A model generated the notes under the pieces. It had not been told where the DNA came from, searched no databases, and saw nothing but the letters and a program-made list of their open reading frames with translations. A DNA stretch of 64,000 nucleotides, taken from the NCBI GenBank assembly GCA_023665475.1, contig JAMPEB010000012.1, positions 1 through 64,000 on the forward strand. The letters run 5' to 3'. Positions 33,012-40,960 of this stretch are shown piece after piece (the stretch's first letter is position 1; the number at the start of each line of letters is the position of its first letter). The position numbers were made by a program, and so were the translations under genes. The stretch is from Lachnoclostridium sp. GTDB lineage: Bacteria; Bacillota; Clostridia; Lachnospirales; Lachnospiraceae.

Positions 33012-34775
33012 ATGGAAAAATGGTTTGTGGCGGCTAAGAAGGCGGACTTTGACAAATGGGCAAAGGATTTCGGAATCAGCCCTGTTTTGGCGAGGATTCT
33101 CCGAAACCGGGATTTGACCGAGGAGGCGGATATTGAGAAATTTCTGCACGGAACCTTGGAGGACTGTTATTCTCCATGGCTTTTAAAGGATATGGACAGG
33201 GCTGTGGAAGTGATAGAACAGGCAGTTTCGGAGAAAAAACTCCTTCGGGTCATTGGGGATTATGATGTGGACGGAATTTGTTCCGCTTATATCCTGACAA
33301 GGGGACTGGAAATAGTGGGGGCGGAAGTAGATACAGTGATTCCCCACAGGATGCATGATGGGTATGGATTAAATGATAATTTAATAAATGAGGCAAAAAG
33401 AGAAGGAATTGAGTTGATTGTGACCTGTGATAATGGGATTGCAGCAGCGCCCCAGATTGTGCTGGCGGCATCCATGGGGATTTCGGTGGTGGTGACAGAT
33501 CATCATGAGGTGCCTTTTACGGAGGAAGGAGGAGAGCGGAGAGAGCTTTTACCTCCCGCCCTTGCGGTGGTAGATCCCAAAAGAGGCGACTGTCCTTATC
33601 CTTATAAAAATATTTGCGGCGCAGTGGTGGCTTATAAGCTGCTGCAGGCGCTTTCGCAGCGCATGGAGCGGGAAGAATTGGAAAAAGCTTTGGAAGAGTT
33701 TCTGGAATTTGCAGCCCTTGCAACGGTTTGCGATGTGATGGAACTAAAGGATGAAAACCGCATTTTGGTAAAAGAAGGCTTACAGAGATTACGAAGAACA
33801 CAAAATCAAGGTATCAAGGCATTGATGGAGGTCAATAAAATCCAGCCGGAAAAACTGAGCGCTTATCATCTGGGGTTTGTCATCGGTCCCTGTCTGAACG
33901 CAACGGGGAGGCTGGATACGGCAAAGCGTGCGCTGGAACTTTTAAGGTGTGGAACCAAGGCGGAGGCAATGAGTGCGGCAAGGGAATTAAAGGATTTGAA
34001 CGACAGCCGGAAAAACCTGACCCTGCAGGGAGTGGAAGCTGCGGAACAATATATGAAAGAACACCGGATGGAACAGGATAAAGTGATGCTTATTTTTCTG
34101 CCGGATGTGCATGAGAGCCTTGCGGGGATTATTGCCGGACGCATTCGGGAAAAGTATCATCATCCCGTGTTTGTGCTGACGAAAGGAGAGGACGGTGTCA
34201 AAGGCTCCGGGCGTTCCGTGGAAGCCTATCATATGTTTGAGCATATGGTGAGGGCGGGACGGTATTTTACCAAGTACGGCGGGCATAAGCTGGCGGCGGG
34301 GCTTTCCATGAAGGAAGAGGACATAGAACCTTTGCGGAAATTTTTAAATGAGGACAGCGGTCTTTGTGAGGAAGATTTTGTCCCCAGAGTGCATATTGAT
34401 GTCCCCATGCCCCTTTCTTATGCGGATGCAAAGCTGGCGGAAGAGCTTTCTTTGCTGGAACCCTTTGGCGTGGAGAATCCAAAGCCCTTGTTTGCTCAAA
34501 AGAATCTGCATTTTTTGAAGGGATATAAGATGGGAGCAAACAAAAACTGTGCAAGATTCCGGGTGCGCGCGCCGGAAGGAAAAGAAGCGGAAGTGGTGTT
34601 TTTCGGAGATTTGGAGCGGCTTGGAGATTTCTTAAATGAAAAGTATGGCAGCGGCAGCGATAATCTGCTTTATGAAAAAGGCGGAGATTTTGAATTGTCC
34701 ATAACCTACCAGCTCTCGCTAAATACCTATCAGGGAAGAACGAACCTTCAATTTATCATGCGGAATTACTGCTAG
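33012..34775 (+). CDS. recJ: single-stranded-DNA-specific exonuclease RecJ
   Basis: This 587-residue cytosolic DHH-family nuclease degrades single-stranded DNA 5' to 3' in recombination and mismatch repair. The catalytic metal motifs are IGDYDVDGICSAY (motif I), VTCDNGIAA (II), VVTDHHEVP (III, the DHH) and VVDPKRGDCPYP (IV). The DHHA1 domain contains SGRSVEAYHMFE and FTKYGGHKLAAGLSM. The length is normal. The start at 33012 has GGAGG at 33001-33005, six bases upstream. Confidence 0.95.
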   Translation: MEKWFVAAKKADFDKWAKDFGISPVLARILRNRDLTEEADIEKFLHGTLEDCYSPWLLKDMDRAVEVIEQAVSEKKLLRVIGDYDVDGICSAYILTRGLEIVGAEVDTVIPHRMHDGYGLNDNLINEAKREGIELIVTCDNGIAAAPQIVLAASMGISVVVTDHHEVPFTEEGGERRELLPPALAVVDPKRGDCPYPYKNICGAVVAYKLLQALSQRMEREELEKALEEFLEFAALATVCDVMELKDENRILVKEGLQRLRRTQNQGIKALMEVNKIQPEKLSAYHLGFVIGPCLNATGRLDTAKRALELLRCGTKAEAMSAARELKDLNDSRKNLTLQGVEAAEQYMKEHRMEQDKVMLIFLPDVHESLAGIIAGRIREKYHHPVFVLTKGEDGVKGSGRSVEAYHMFEHMVRAGRYFTKYGGHKLAAGLSMKEEDIEPLRKFLNEDSGLCEEDFVPRVHIDVPMPLSYADAKLAEELSLLEPFGVENPKPLFAQKNLHFLKGYKMGANKNCARFRVRAPEGKEAEVVFFGDLERLGDFLNEKYGSGSDNLLYEKGGDFELSITYQLSLNTYQGRTNLQFIMRNYC

Positions 34776-34924
34776 GAAAGTGTCAAAAAAGAAGCCGTTC
34801 ATTTTGAATTGTTATAATTTTTTAAGATTTTCATTAGAAATTAAACACATTTTAGACACAATTTTGGGATAGAATACATTTCAGATAGTTGATTTATTCA
34901 CTATCTCCCCCCTCATAAGAAAAT

Positions 34925-34968
34925 AGCGGAAGCACCCCGAATCCATTGGGGTGCTTCTGCTATTTTTT
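34925..34968 (+). terminator. strong hairpin terminator in the recJ-flavin reductase gap
   Basis: AGCGGAAGCACCCC (34925-34938) pairs with GGGGTGCTTCTGCT (34948-34961) with one mismatch, and six T residues follow. It lies 150 bases after recJ and 110 bases before the next gene. It could end the recJ transcript or a short untranslated RNA. The intervening AT-rich DNA has no ORF and no clear promoter. Confidence 0.8.
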
Positions 34969-35076
34969 GTGTTTTGCATGATAAAGACAATGGACAAACC
35001 GGATGATAATCAGTATAATAATAGACAAAGTGTGAAAGCAGAGCCATTTAAAATGGTCAGAAAAGGGAGGACTCCT

Positions 35077-35721
35077 ATGAATAAGAATGCGTTTCGTCAG
35101 TTAAGTTACGGTGTGTATGTTATCAGCACCTGGGATAAGGGGAGAGCCACAGGATGCATAGCCAACAGCGCCATGCAGATTACTTCGGAGCCTGCAACTA
35201 TTGCGGTGAGCATCAATCATGACAATTACACCAACCAATGTATTCAGGAAATGGGCAAGTTTGCCGTATCTGTTCTGGGAGAGCATTCGGATCCCGGAAT
35301 CATTGGGACTTTTGGATTCCAAAGCGGCAGGGAGCATGATAAATTTGAGGCAGTGGAGCAGACTGTAAAAGGATATCTGCCGGTGGTTGCGGATGCCTGT
35401 GCCTATATTGTGTGTGAGGTGATTGACAAAATGGAGACCTCCACCCATACCGTATTTTTGGGAAAAGTGGTGGATGCCGATGTCTTAAAGCAGGATGACG
35501 CCATGACATATGCTTACTATCATAATGTGGTGAAAGGAAAGAGCCCGAAAAACGCTCCCACCTACATTGAGGAAGACGCCGCCCCCGAAAACTCGGGCAA
35601 GCGCTATGTGTGTGGCATCTGCGGTTATGAATATAAGGGAGATACGCCTTTTGAGGAGCTTCCGGAGGATTATGTATGTCCCATATGCGGACAGCCCAAG
35701 TCTGCCTTTACAGAGAAATAG
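35077..35721 (+). CDS. flavin reductase-rubredoxin fusion (high-molecular-weight rubredoxin)
   Basis: The 214 residues join a flavin reductase-like FMN domain at 1-155 ([44 protein letters not shown]) and a rubredoxin domain at 165-214. The rubredoxin has both Cys pairs in [10 protein letters not shown] and [13 protein letters not shown], which bind one iron. Such fusions pass electrons from NADH to flavodiiron proteins or rubrerythrins and protect anaerobes from oxygen or NO. The start at 35077 follows GGGAGG. The flavodiiron partner is not in the window. Confidence 0.92.
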   Translation: MNKNAFRQLSYGVYVISTWDKGRATGCIANSAMQITSEPATIAVSINHDNYTNQCIQEMGKFAVSVLGEHSDPGIIGTFGFQSGREHDKFEAVEQTVKGYLPVVADACAYIVCEVIDKMETSTHTVFLGKVVDADVLKQDDAMTYAYYHNVVKGKSPKNAPTYIEEDAAPENSGKRYVCGICGYEYKGDTPFEELPEDYVCPICGQPKSAFTEK

Positions 35722-35763
35722 GAAAGCAATTACCAGTGAAAAGAACCGTACGGAGGCTGAAAA

Positions 35764-37341
35764 ATGTACGAATGCCCAAATTGTGGGGGGAACCTGAAAT
35801 TTGATATTCCCTCCCAACAATTGGCTTGTGGGTTCTGTGATTCCAAATTTGACCCCTATGCCATCAAAAAAGAAACGGATACAGTGGACGGGGATTACTT
35901 TGAGACCAATGTATTTTCCTGTCCCCAATGCGGCGGCGAAATGTTTGGCGGTGACAATGACGCCACGGCTTTTTGCAGTTATTGCGGAGCTTCCAATATT
36001 TTGTCCAGTCGTATCAGCAGAAAAAAGCGTCCCCAATTCATTATTCCCTTCAAAGTGACCAAGGAGGACTGCAAAAAGCTGTACAGCGACAAAATGAGAA
36101 AAGCTTTCTTTGTCCCCAAAGAATTCAAAAACGCTGATTTTATAGACGGTTTCAGAGGCATTTATATGCCTTATTGGAGTTACCGTTTTTCCCAAAAAGG
36201 GAGAATCAGTCTGCAGGGGGTTACGGAAAAGCGGAAAGGCGATTATATCTATAAGGATTATTATACCCTGTCAGGGGATTTGGATGCAGGATATGCAGGG
36301 TATTCCAATGACGCCTCTGCCAATTTTTACGATAACATCAGTCAGGCGCTGGGACCTTATACCGCCAATCAGATAATGAATTTTACCCCGTCTTTCTTAA
36401 GCGGTTTTTATGCGGAAATAGCGGATGTAAGTCCCGCTGTCTATCAGGAGGACGCCGAAGAGATAGTTACGGAGGCAACCTGTGACAGACTGCGCAGGGA
36501 TGCGGTTTTCCGCAAATATGGCCTTGTGCTGCCCTCCGGAAGCAAAAGGGCAGCAGCGTTACATACAAACTGTGACGGGAAGGACAGCGCCATGTTTCCT
36601 GTGTGGTTCATGTCTTATCGGAATAAGGACCGTATTGCCTATGCCACGGTGAACGGGCAGACAGGAAAGATTGTAGCCGATCTGCCTGTGGATGAGAAGC
36701 GGTTTTTCGGAAGTTCCCTGCTGCTTGCGATTCCTCTGTTTTTGATTCTGAATTTGTTTCTCATGCTGCGGCCCATAGTTTTATTGCTCTGCAGCGCGGT
36801 GCTGGCGTTAGCGGCGACGGCGCTCTATAGCGGAGAGCTCTCCAAAATCCTTGCCAAGGAGAGCAACGAAGATGACAGAGGGCTGCAGACCAAAAAAGCG
36901 GGCAAGCTCATAACGAAGAAAAAGAAAAAGAAAACGGTGGCAAGCACGGCAATAACAGTCGTTATTGTTTTTCTGGCGATGAACAGGCTGGAGCTTATTT
37001 TTAGCCTTCTCCGTATTGCCGGCGGTTCTCTGACGCAGATTCTCATATGGCTGGCTGTGGCGGTCTGTATGGGTCTTTTGTGTGCATCAGGTATAAAAAA
37101 GTACAAAAATGTCGAGAAATTAAGGGGAGGTCTGGGCTTTCTCTTTGCAGCGGCGGCGATTGTGGCGGGGGGTATCATAGCCATATGGCAGCCGGTGTCG
37201 GATTTGTGGTATTACGGCGCAGCCCTGATGATTTTGTTGACAGTGGTTTTCATTCTGGCGGATTTGATACGCAATTATAACAAACTTGCCATGAGGAAGC
37301 TTCCTCAGTTTGAGAAAAGAGGAGGCGACGACAATGCTTAA
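35764..37341 (+). CDS. zinc-ribbon multipass membrane protein of unknown function
   Basis: The 525 residues begin with two zinc ribbons (CPNCGG...CGFC at 4-24 and CPQCGG...CSYCGA at about 52-75). A soluble beta domain follows (ADFIDGFRGIYMPYWSY, FPVWFMSY). The C-terminal half has about six membrane helices at roughly 320-510. The paired zinc ribbons suggest binding to protein or nucleic acid at the inner face of the membrane. It overlaps the TPM gene by 8 bases, so the two are translationally coupled and probably act together, perhaps in membrane quality control. No specific function is known. Confidence 0.8.
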   Translation: MYECPNCGGNLKFDIPSQQLACGFCDSKFDPYAIKKETDTVDGDYFETNVFSCPQCGGEMFGGDNDATAFCSYCGASNILSSRISRKKRPQFIIPFKVTKEDCKKLYSDKMRKAFFVPKEFKNADFIDGFRGIYMPYWSYRFSQKGRISLQGVTEKRKGDYIYKDYYTLSGDLDAGYAGYSNDASANFYDNISQALGPYTANQIMNFTPSFLSGFYAEIADVSPAVYQEDAEEIVTEATCDRLRRDAVFRKYGLVLPSGSKRAAALHTNCDGKDSAMFPVWFMSYRNKDRIAYATVNGQTGKIVADLPVDEKRFFGSSLLLAIPLFLILNLFLMLRPIVLLLCSAVLALAATALYSGELSKILAKESNEDDRGLQTKKAGKLITKKKKKKTVASTAITVVIVFLAMNRLELIFSLLRIAGGSLTQILIWLAVAVCMGLLCASGIKKYKNVEKLRGGLGFLFAAAAIVAGGIIAIWQPVSDLWYYGAALMILLTVVFILADLIRNYNKLAMRKLPQFEKRGGDDNA

Positions 37342-38119
37342 AGGATGGCAAAAGGCGGCTGCGGTCACGGCGGCTATGCTTTCTATGGTATGTTTTTGGG
37401 GAATGGAGGCACAGGCGGCAGAACCTCTGTATACCAATCCGGAGACGGATTATGTGGTGATTGTGGAGGATGACGCCGATTTGCTTACGGACGAGCAGGA
37501 GTCCCTTCTGGCGGAGGAAATGGAGACTATCACCCGGTGGGGAAATGTAGGGTTCAAAAGCATAAAAGACAATTACACCACCGCGGAAAAGTATCTGGAT
37601 TCCTATTACCGGGACATGTTCGGAAGGGAAAGCGGAATCGTCCTTTTGATTGATATGGATAACCGTATGCTGTGGGTGAAATGTGACGGAAAAATCAGCA
37701 GAATCGTTACAAGTGCCTATTGTGACACGATTACGGATAATGTATACAGATATGCAAGCAGGGGGGATTATGATACTTGTGCCCGGAAAGTGTATGAACA
37801 GGTTATCACCCTGATGTCGGGCAGCTCCATTGCAATGCCCATGAAATATATCAGCAATGCGCTGTTAGCCGTTATCGCGGCGTTACTCCTCAATTATCTG
37901 ATTATGCGGCGGATGGCAAAGAACAGTATGCCCACCCAGAAGGATTGGCTGCGCAACATGAATTCTCACTATAGCCTGACGAATACCCGTGCGGATTATA
38001 TCAATACCACCAGAATTTACAGTCCGCAAAGTTCCGGCAGCGGAGGAAGTTCCGGTGGCAGCAGCGGCGGAGGAGGAAGTTCCGGCGGCGGTGGCAGCAG
38101 CGGAGGTCACAGCTTTTAG
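37334..38119 (+). CDS. TPM-domain membrane protein
   Basis: The 261 residues have an N-terminal signal peptide (about 1-24), an extracytoplasmic TPM (TLP18.3/Psb32/MOLO-1) domain (YVVIVEDDADLLTDEQESLLAEEME, IVLLIDMDNRMLWVKCDGK read in pieces), a membrane helix at about 178-195 and a cytoplasmic tail. The tail ends in a Gly/Ser repeat (SGGSSGGSSGGGG). The start at 37334 lies 8 bases inside the preceding gene and follows GAGG. TPM proteins have been linked to photosystem repair in plants and to membrane protein turnover elsewhere. The role here is inferred only from the coupled zinc-ribbon partner. Confidence 0.85.
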   Translation: MLKGWQKAAAVTAAMLSMVCFWGMEAQAAEPLYTNPETDYVVIVEDDADLLTDEQESLLAEEMETITRWGNVGFKSIKDNYTTAEKYLDSYYRDMFGRESGIVLLIDMDNRMLWVKCDGKISRIVTSAYCDTITDNVYRYASRGDYDTCARKVYEQVITLMSGSSIAMPMKYISNALLAVIAALLLNYLIMRRMAKNSMPTQKDWLRNMNSHYSLTNTRADYINTTRIYSPQSSGSGGSSGGSSGGGGSSGGGGSSGGHSF

Positions 38120-38223
38120 GATAAACAGCTTTTATGTGGCATATCTATAGTACAAACTGAGCAGGCTGCAGAATATCTTGAATATTTTGCAAAGCCGGGT
38201 TACATATCGTAACAGCAGATAAA

Positions 38224-38272
38224 AACATCTGTGGGACAGTAGCGGCTACTATTGCTCCACAGATGTTTTTTT
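38224..38272 (+). terminator. terminator after the TPM gene
   Basis: AACATCTGTGG (38224-38234) pairs perfectly with CCACAGATGTT (38257-38267), and seven T residues run from 38266 to 38272. A second small hairpin (AGTAG/CTACT) lies in the loop. Confidence 0.85.
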
Positions 38273-38280
38273 AAAATCAT

Positions 38281-38357
38281 TAGGAAATTGCGACAGTGTA
38301 GATTAATGCAAGGAGAATGCAAAGCATTCTCAGAAGCGTCGCTGCCGAGCGACGCTT
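38281..38357. repeat. structured intergenic element upstream of the CDF gene
   Basis: TAGGAAATTGCGA (38281-38293) differs by one base from the outer end of the 209-bp palindrome (TAGGTAATTGCGA). It is followed by two perfect hairpins: GAGAATGC/GCATTCTC (38313-38331, 3-base loop) and AAGCGTCGCT/AGCGACGCTT (38334-38357, 4-base loop). No ORF is present. It may be a related or decayed mobile element or a structured leader. The rest of the gap to the CDF gene (38358-38434) shows nothing more that I can name. Confidence 0.5.
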
Positions 38358-38434
38358 TCTTACGGACTGCCGTTAGGTGAGGTCATGCGGAGTCCATGGG
38401 CATATAATAAAAGCAGCAGGCTTGGAGGTTTAGT

Positions 38435-39340
38435 GTGAAAACAAACAACATTTCGGGAGAAAATAATAAGGAAAATCTGGCGGTGAAAGTTTCCGGAGTC
38501 AGCATCATAGTCAATCTGGCGCTTTCTTTGTTAAAGTTTGCAGCGGGCATTCTGGGGCAGTCAAGCGCCATGATTTCCGATGCGCTGCATTCCGCCTCGG
38601 ATGTGTTCAGTACCTTTGTGGTAATTATCGGGGTTAAGATGGCGGGAAAGAAAGCGGACGCGGACCATCCTTATGGGCATGAGAGAATGGAATGCGTCGC
38701 CGCCATTATTCTTGCCATGCTGCTTGCCGTTGTGGGGGCAGGCATCGGCGTATCGGGATTTCAAAAAATCATAGCGGGAAATTACGGAGAGCTGGCCGTT
38801 CCCGGCAGGCTTCCCCTTGTGGCGGCAGTGGTGTCCGTTGCAGTAAAGGAGTGGATGTTCTGGTATACAAGGAGGGCGGCAAAAAAACTGAATTCCGGAG
38901 CCCTGATGGCGGATGCATGGCATCACCGCTCCGATTCTCTTTCTTCCATAGGCTCTTTTGCCGGTATTCTGGCTGCAAGACTTGGATATCCTGTTATGGA
39001 TGCGGTTGCAAGCGTTATTATCTGTCTGTGCATTTTAAAGGCGGCGTATGATATCTTTAAAGACGGGCTTGACAAAATGGTGGATCATAGCTGTGACAGG
39101 GCGACGGAACAAAATATCAGGGCTGTGACTCTGGGGGTTTCGGGGGTGCTGGGAGTGGATGATTTAAAGACAAGGTTGTTTGGCGATAAAATGTATGTGG
39201 ATATGGAAATTTTGCTGGACCGGAATTTAAAACTGGGGGAAGCCCATGAGATTGCAGAATGTGTGCATGCCGTGATAGAAAGGGATTTTCCCAACTGTAA
39301 GCATTGCATGGTTCATGTGAATCCCACAAAAGAAATATAA
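38435..39340 (+). CDS. cation diffusion facilitator (Zn/Fe/Mn efflux)
   Basis: This 301-residue membrane transporter exports divalent metals using the proton gradient. It has about six membrane helices and the metal-site motifs DALHSASD (helix 2) and HHRSDSLSS (helix 5). HPYGHERME follows helix 2, and a cytoplasmic domain at 210-301 contains GVDDLKTRLFGDKMYVDMEI. The start is GTG in the context GGAGGTTTAGTGTGAAAA. That context is nearly the same as that of cbiG and an orphan copy at 60959. Metal specificity is not clear. The family also includes manganese exporters, and mntP lies 6 kb downstream. Confidence 0.9.
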   Translation: MKTNNISGENNKENLAVKVSGVSIIVNLALSLLKFAAGILGQSSAMISDALHSASDVFSTFVVIIGVKMAGKKADADHPYGHERMECVAAIILAMLLAVVGAGIGVSGFQKIIAGNYGELAVPGRLPLVAAVVSVAVKEWMFWYTRRAAKKLNSGALMADAWHHRSDSLSSIGSFAGILAARLGYPVMDAVASVIICLCILKAAYDIFKDGLDKMVDHSCDRATEQNIRAVTLGVSGVLGVDDLKTRLFGDKMYVDMEILLDRNLKLGEAHEIAECVHAVIERDFPNCKHCMVHVNPTKEI

Positions 39341-39358
39341 GAATCAAAGATTCTTTTT
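39340..39358 (+). terminator. short hairpin after the CDF gene
   Basis: AGAATC, AAA, GATTCT and a T run (39355-39358) form a small terminator-like hairpin starting at the CDF stop codon. The remaining gap to murE is about 90 bases. Confidence 0.45.
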
Positions 39359-39449
39359 GATATGGGGTGGCAGAAAATGAAAAAAAAGAGTAGAATAAGA
39401 AAGATAAGGATATCAGTTTTAGAAGATTGTCGGGAAGGATAGGAAAATA

Positions 39450-40925
39450 ATGAAACTGTCGGATTTATTATGTGAAGTGGATTATGAGTGCATTCAGGGG
39501 GCTTTGGACACGGAGGTTACGAAAATTATCAGTGACTCCAGAAAAGTGGAAGAAGGCTGCCTTTTTGTCTGTATCGAGGGAGCAAATTTTGACGGGCATG
39601 CCTTTGCCGCGGAGGTAGTAAAGAACGGCGCTAAGGCACTGTTGGTATCCAAGCCGGTGAAAGGCGTAAACCGCAAAGAGGTAACCGTGATACAGGTAAA
39701 TAACACCCGTTATGCAATGGCATATATGTCCGCCGCCGCTTTCGGACATCCGGCAGAAAAGTTAAAAGTCATCGGTATTACCGGCACGAAAGGAAAGACC
39801 ACCACTACCTATCTGGTCAAATCCATTTTGGAAAATGCCGGTTATAAGGTGGGATTAATAGGAACCATAGAGGTTATTATCGGAGAAACCCATATCCATG
39901 CCAACAATACCACACCGGAATCCAGTCTGGTGCAGGAATATTTTGCGAGGATGGTGGAAGCGGGAATAGATACGGTGGTTATGGAGGTATCTTCCCAAGC
40001 CCTGATGATGCACAGGGTACAGGGATTTACCTTTGATTACGGCGTCTTTACCAATCTGGAGCCGGATCACATCGGACCTAACGAACATGCGGATTTTGAA
40101 GAATATATGGCGTGCAAAGGATTATTGTTTAAGCAGTGTAAGGTCGGAATCGTAAACGGGGATGACAGCCATGTGGAGAAAGTGGTGGAAGGGCACACCT
40201 GTGAACTGGAAAGCTTTGGCAGGGGAGAAAACTGTATGCTGCGGGCGGAGAATCCAAGGCTGGTAAATAAACCCGGCGAGCTGGGAGTGGCATTTTCCGT
40301 CAAAGGGATTTTAGAGCTTGAGGTGGAGGTGCCGACTCCGGGAAGTTTCAGCGTATACAATGCGCTGGCCGCCATGGCTATCTGCCGCCATTTCAATGTG
40401 AGCACGGAAGATATGAAAAAGGCGCTTTTATCCGCAAAAGTAAAAGGACGCATTGAGATGGTGAAGGTGTCGGATGATTTTACGCTGTTGATTGATTATG
40501 CCCACAATGCCATGGCATTGGAAAGCCTGCTTACCACTTTGCGGGAGTATGAGCCGACACGCCTGATATGCCTGTTCGGATGCGGGGGCAATCGTTCCAA
40601 GCGGCGTCGGTTTGAGATGGGGGAAGTCAGCGGGAGGCTTGCGGATTTGAGCATTATTACCTCGGATAATCCCAGATTTGAGGAGCCTCAGGCGATTATT
40701 GACGATATCAAGGTGGGAATGCACAAGACCAACGGTAATTACATTGAAATCTGTGACCGCAAGGAAGCTATCGCATATGCCATTTCCCATGGAAAACCCG
40801 GGGATATTATCGTGCTGGCAGGCAAGGGACATGAGGATTATCAGGAAATCAAGGGGGTAAAGTATCCCATGGACGAGAGAAATCTGATTCGTGATATTCT
40901 GGAAGAACAAAAGCAGTCGTTATAG
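39450..40925 (+). CDS. murE: UDP-MurNAc-tripeptide synthetase (meso-diaminopimelate-adding)
   Basis: This 491-residue Mur ligase adds the third amino acid to UDP-MurNAc-L-Ala-D-Glu with ATP. The ATP loop is GITGTKGKTTTTYL. NNTTPESSLVQ and HNAMALESLL are substrate motifs. The selectivity motif is DNPR (D406-R409), where R marks meso-diaminopimelate rather than lysine. So the wall peptide of this organism is predicted to contain diaminopimelate. It is followed after 35 bases by priA on the same strand. Confidence 0.95.
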   Translation: MKLSDLLCEVDYECIQGALDTEVTKIISDSRKVEEGCLFVCIEGANFDGHAFAAEVVKNGAKALLVSKPVKGVNRKEVTVIQVNNTRYAMAYMSAAAFGHPAEKLKVIGITGTKGKTTTTYLVKSILENAGYKVGLIGTIEVIIGETHIHANNTTPESSLVQEYFARMVEAGIDTVVMEVSSQALMMHRVQGFTFDYGVFTNLEPDHIGPNEHADFEEYMACKGLLFKQCKVGIVNGDDSHVEKVVEGHTCELESFGRGENCMLRAENPRLVNKPGELGVAFSVKGILELEVEVPTPGSFSVYNALAAMAICRHFNVSTEDMKKALLSAKVKGRIEMVKVSDDFTLLIDYAHNAMALESLLTTLREYEPTRLICLFGCGGNRSKRRRFEMGEVSGRLADLSIITSDNPRFEEPQAIIDDIKVGMHKTNGNYIEICDRKEAIAYAISHGKPGDIIVLAGKGHEDYQEIKGVKYPMDERNLIRDILEEQKQSL

Positions 40926-40960
40926 ATTTGAGCTGCATTTACAGGAAAAGGGGTATACCC

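Noticed and set aside
34776..34968. Small RNA ending in the strong terminator
   Set aside because: No convincing promoter precedes it. It is as likely to be the recJ 3' end.
38030..38110. Tandem Gly/Ser repeat as a DNA repeat element
   Set aside because: It is in frame within the TPM protein tail, where Gly/Ser low complexity is typical.
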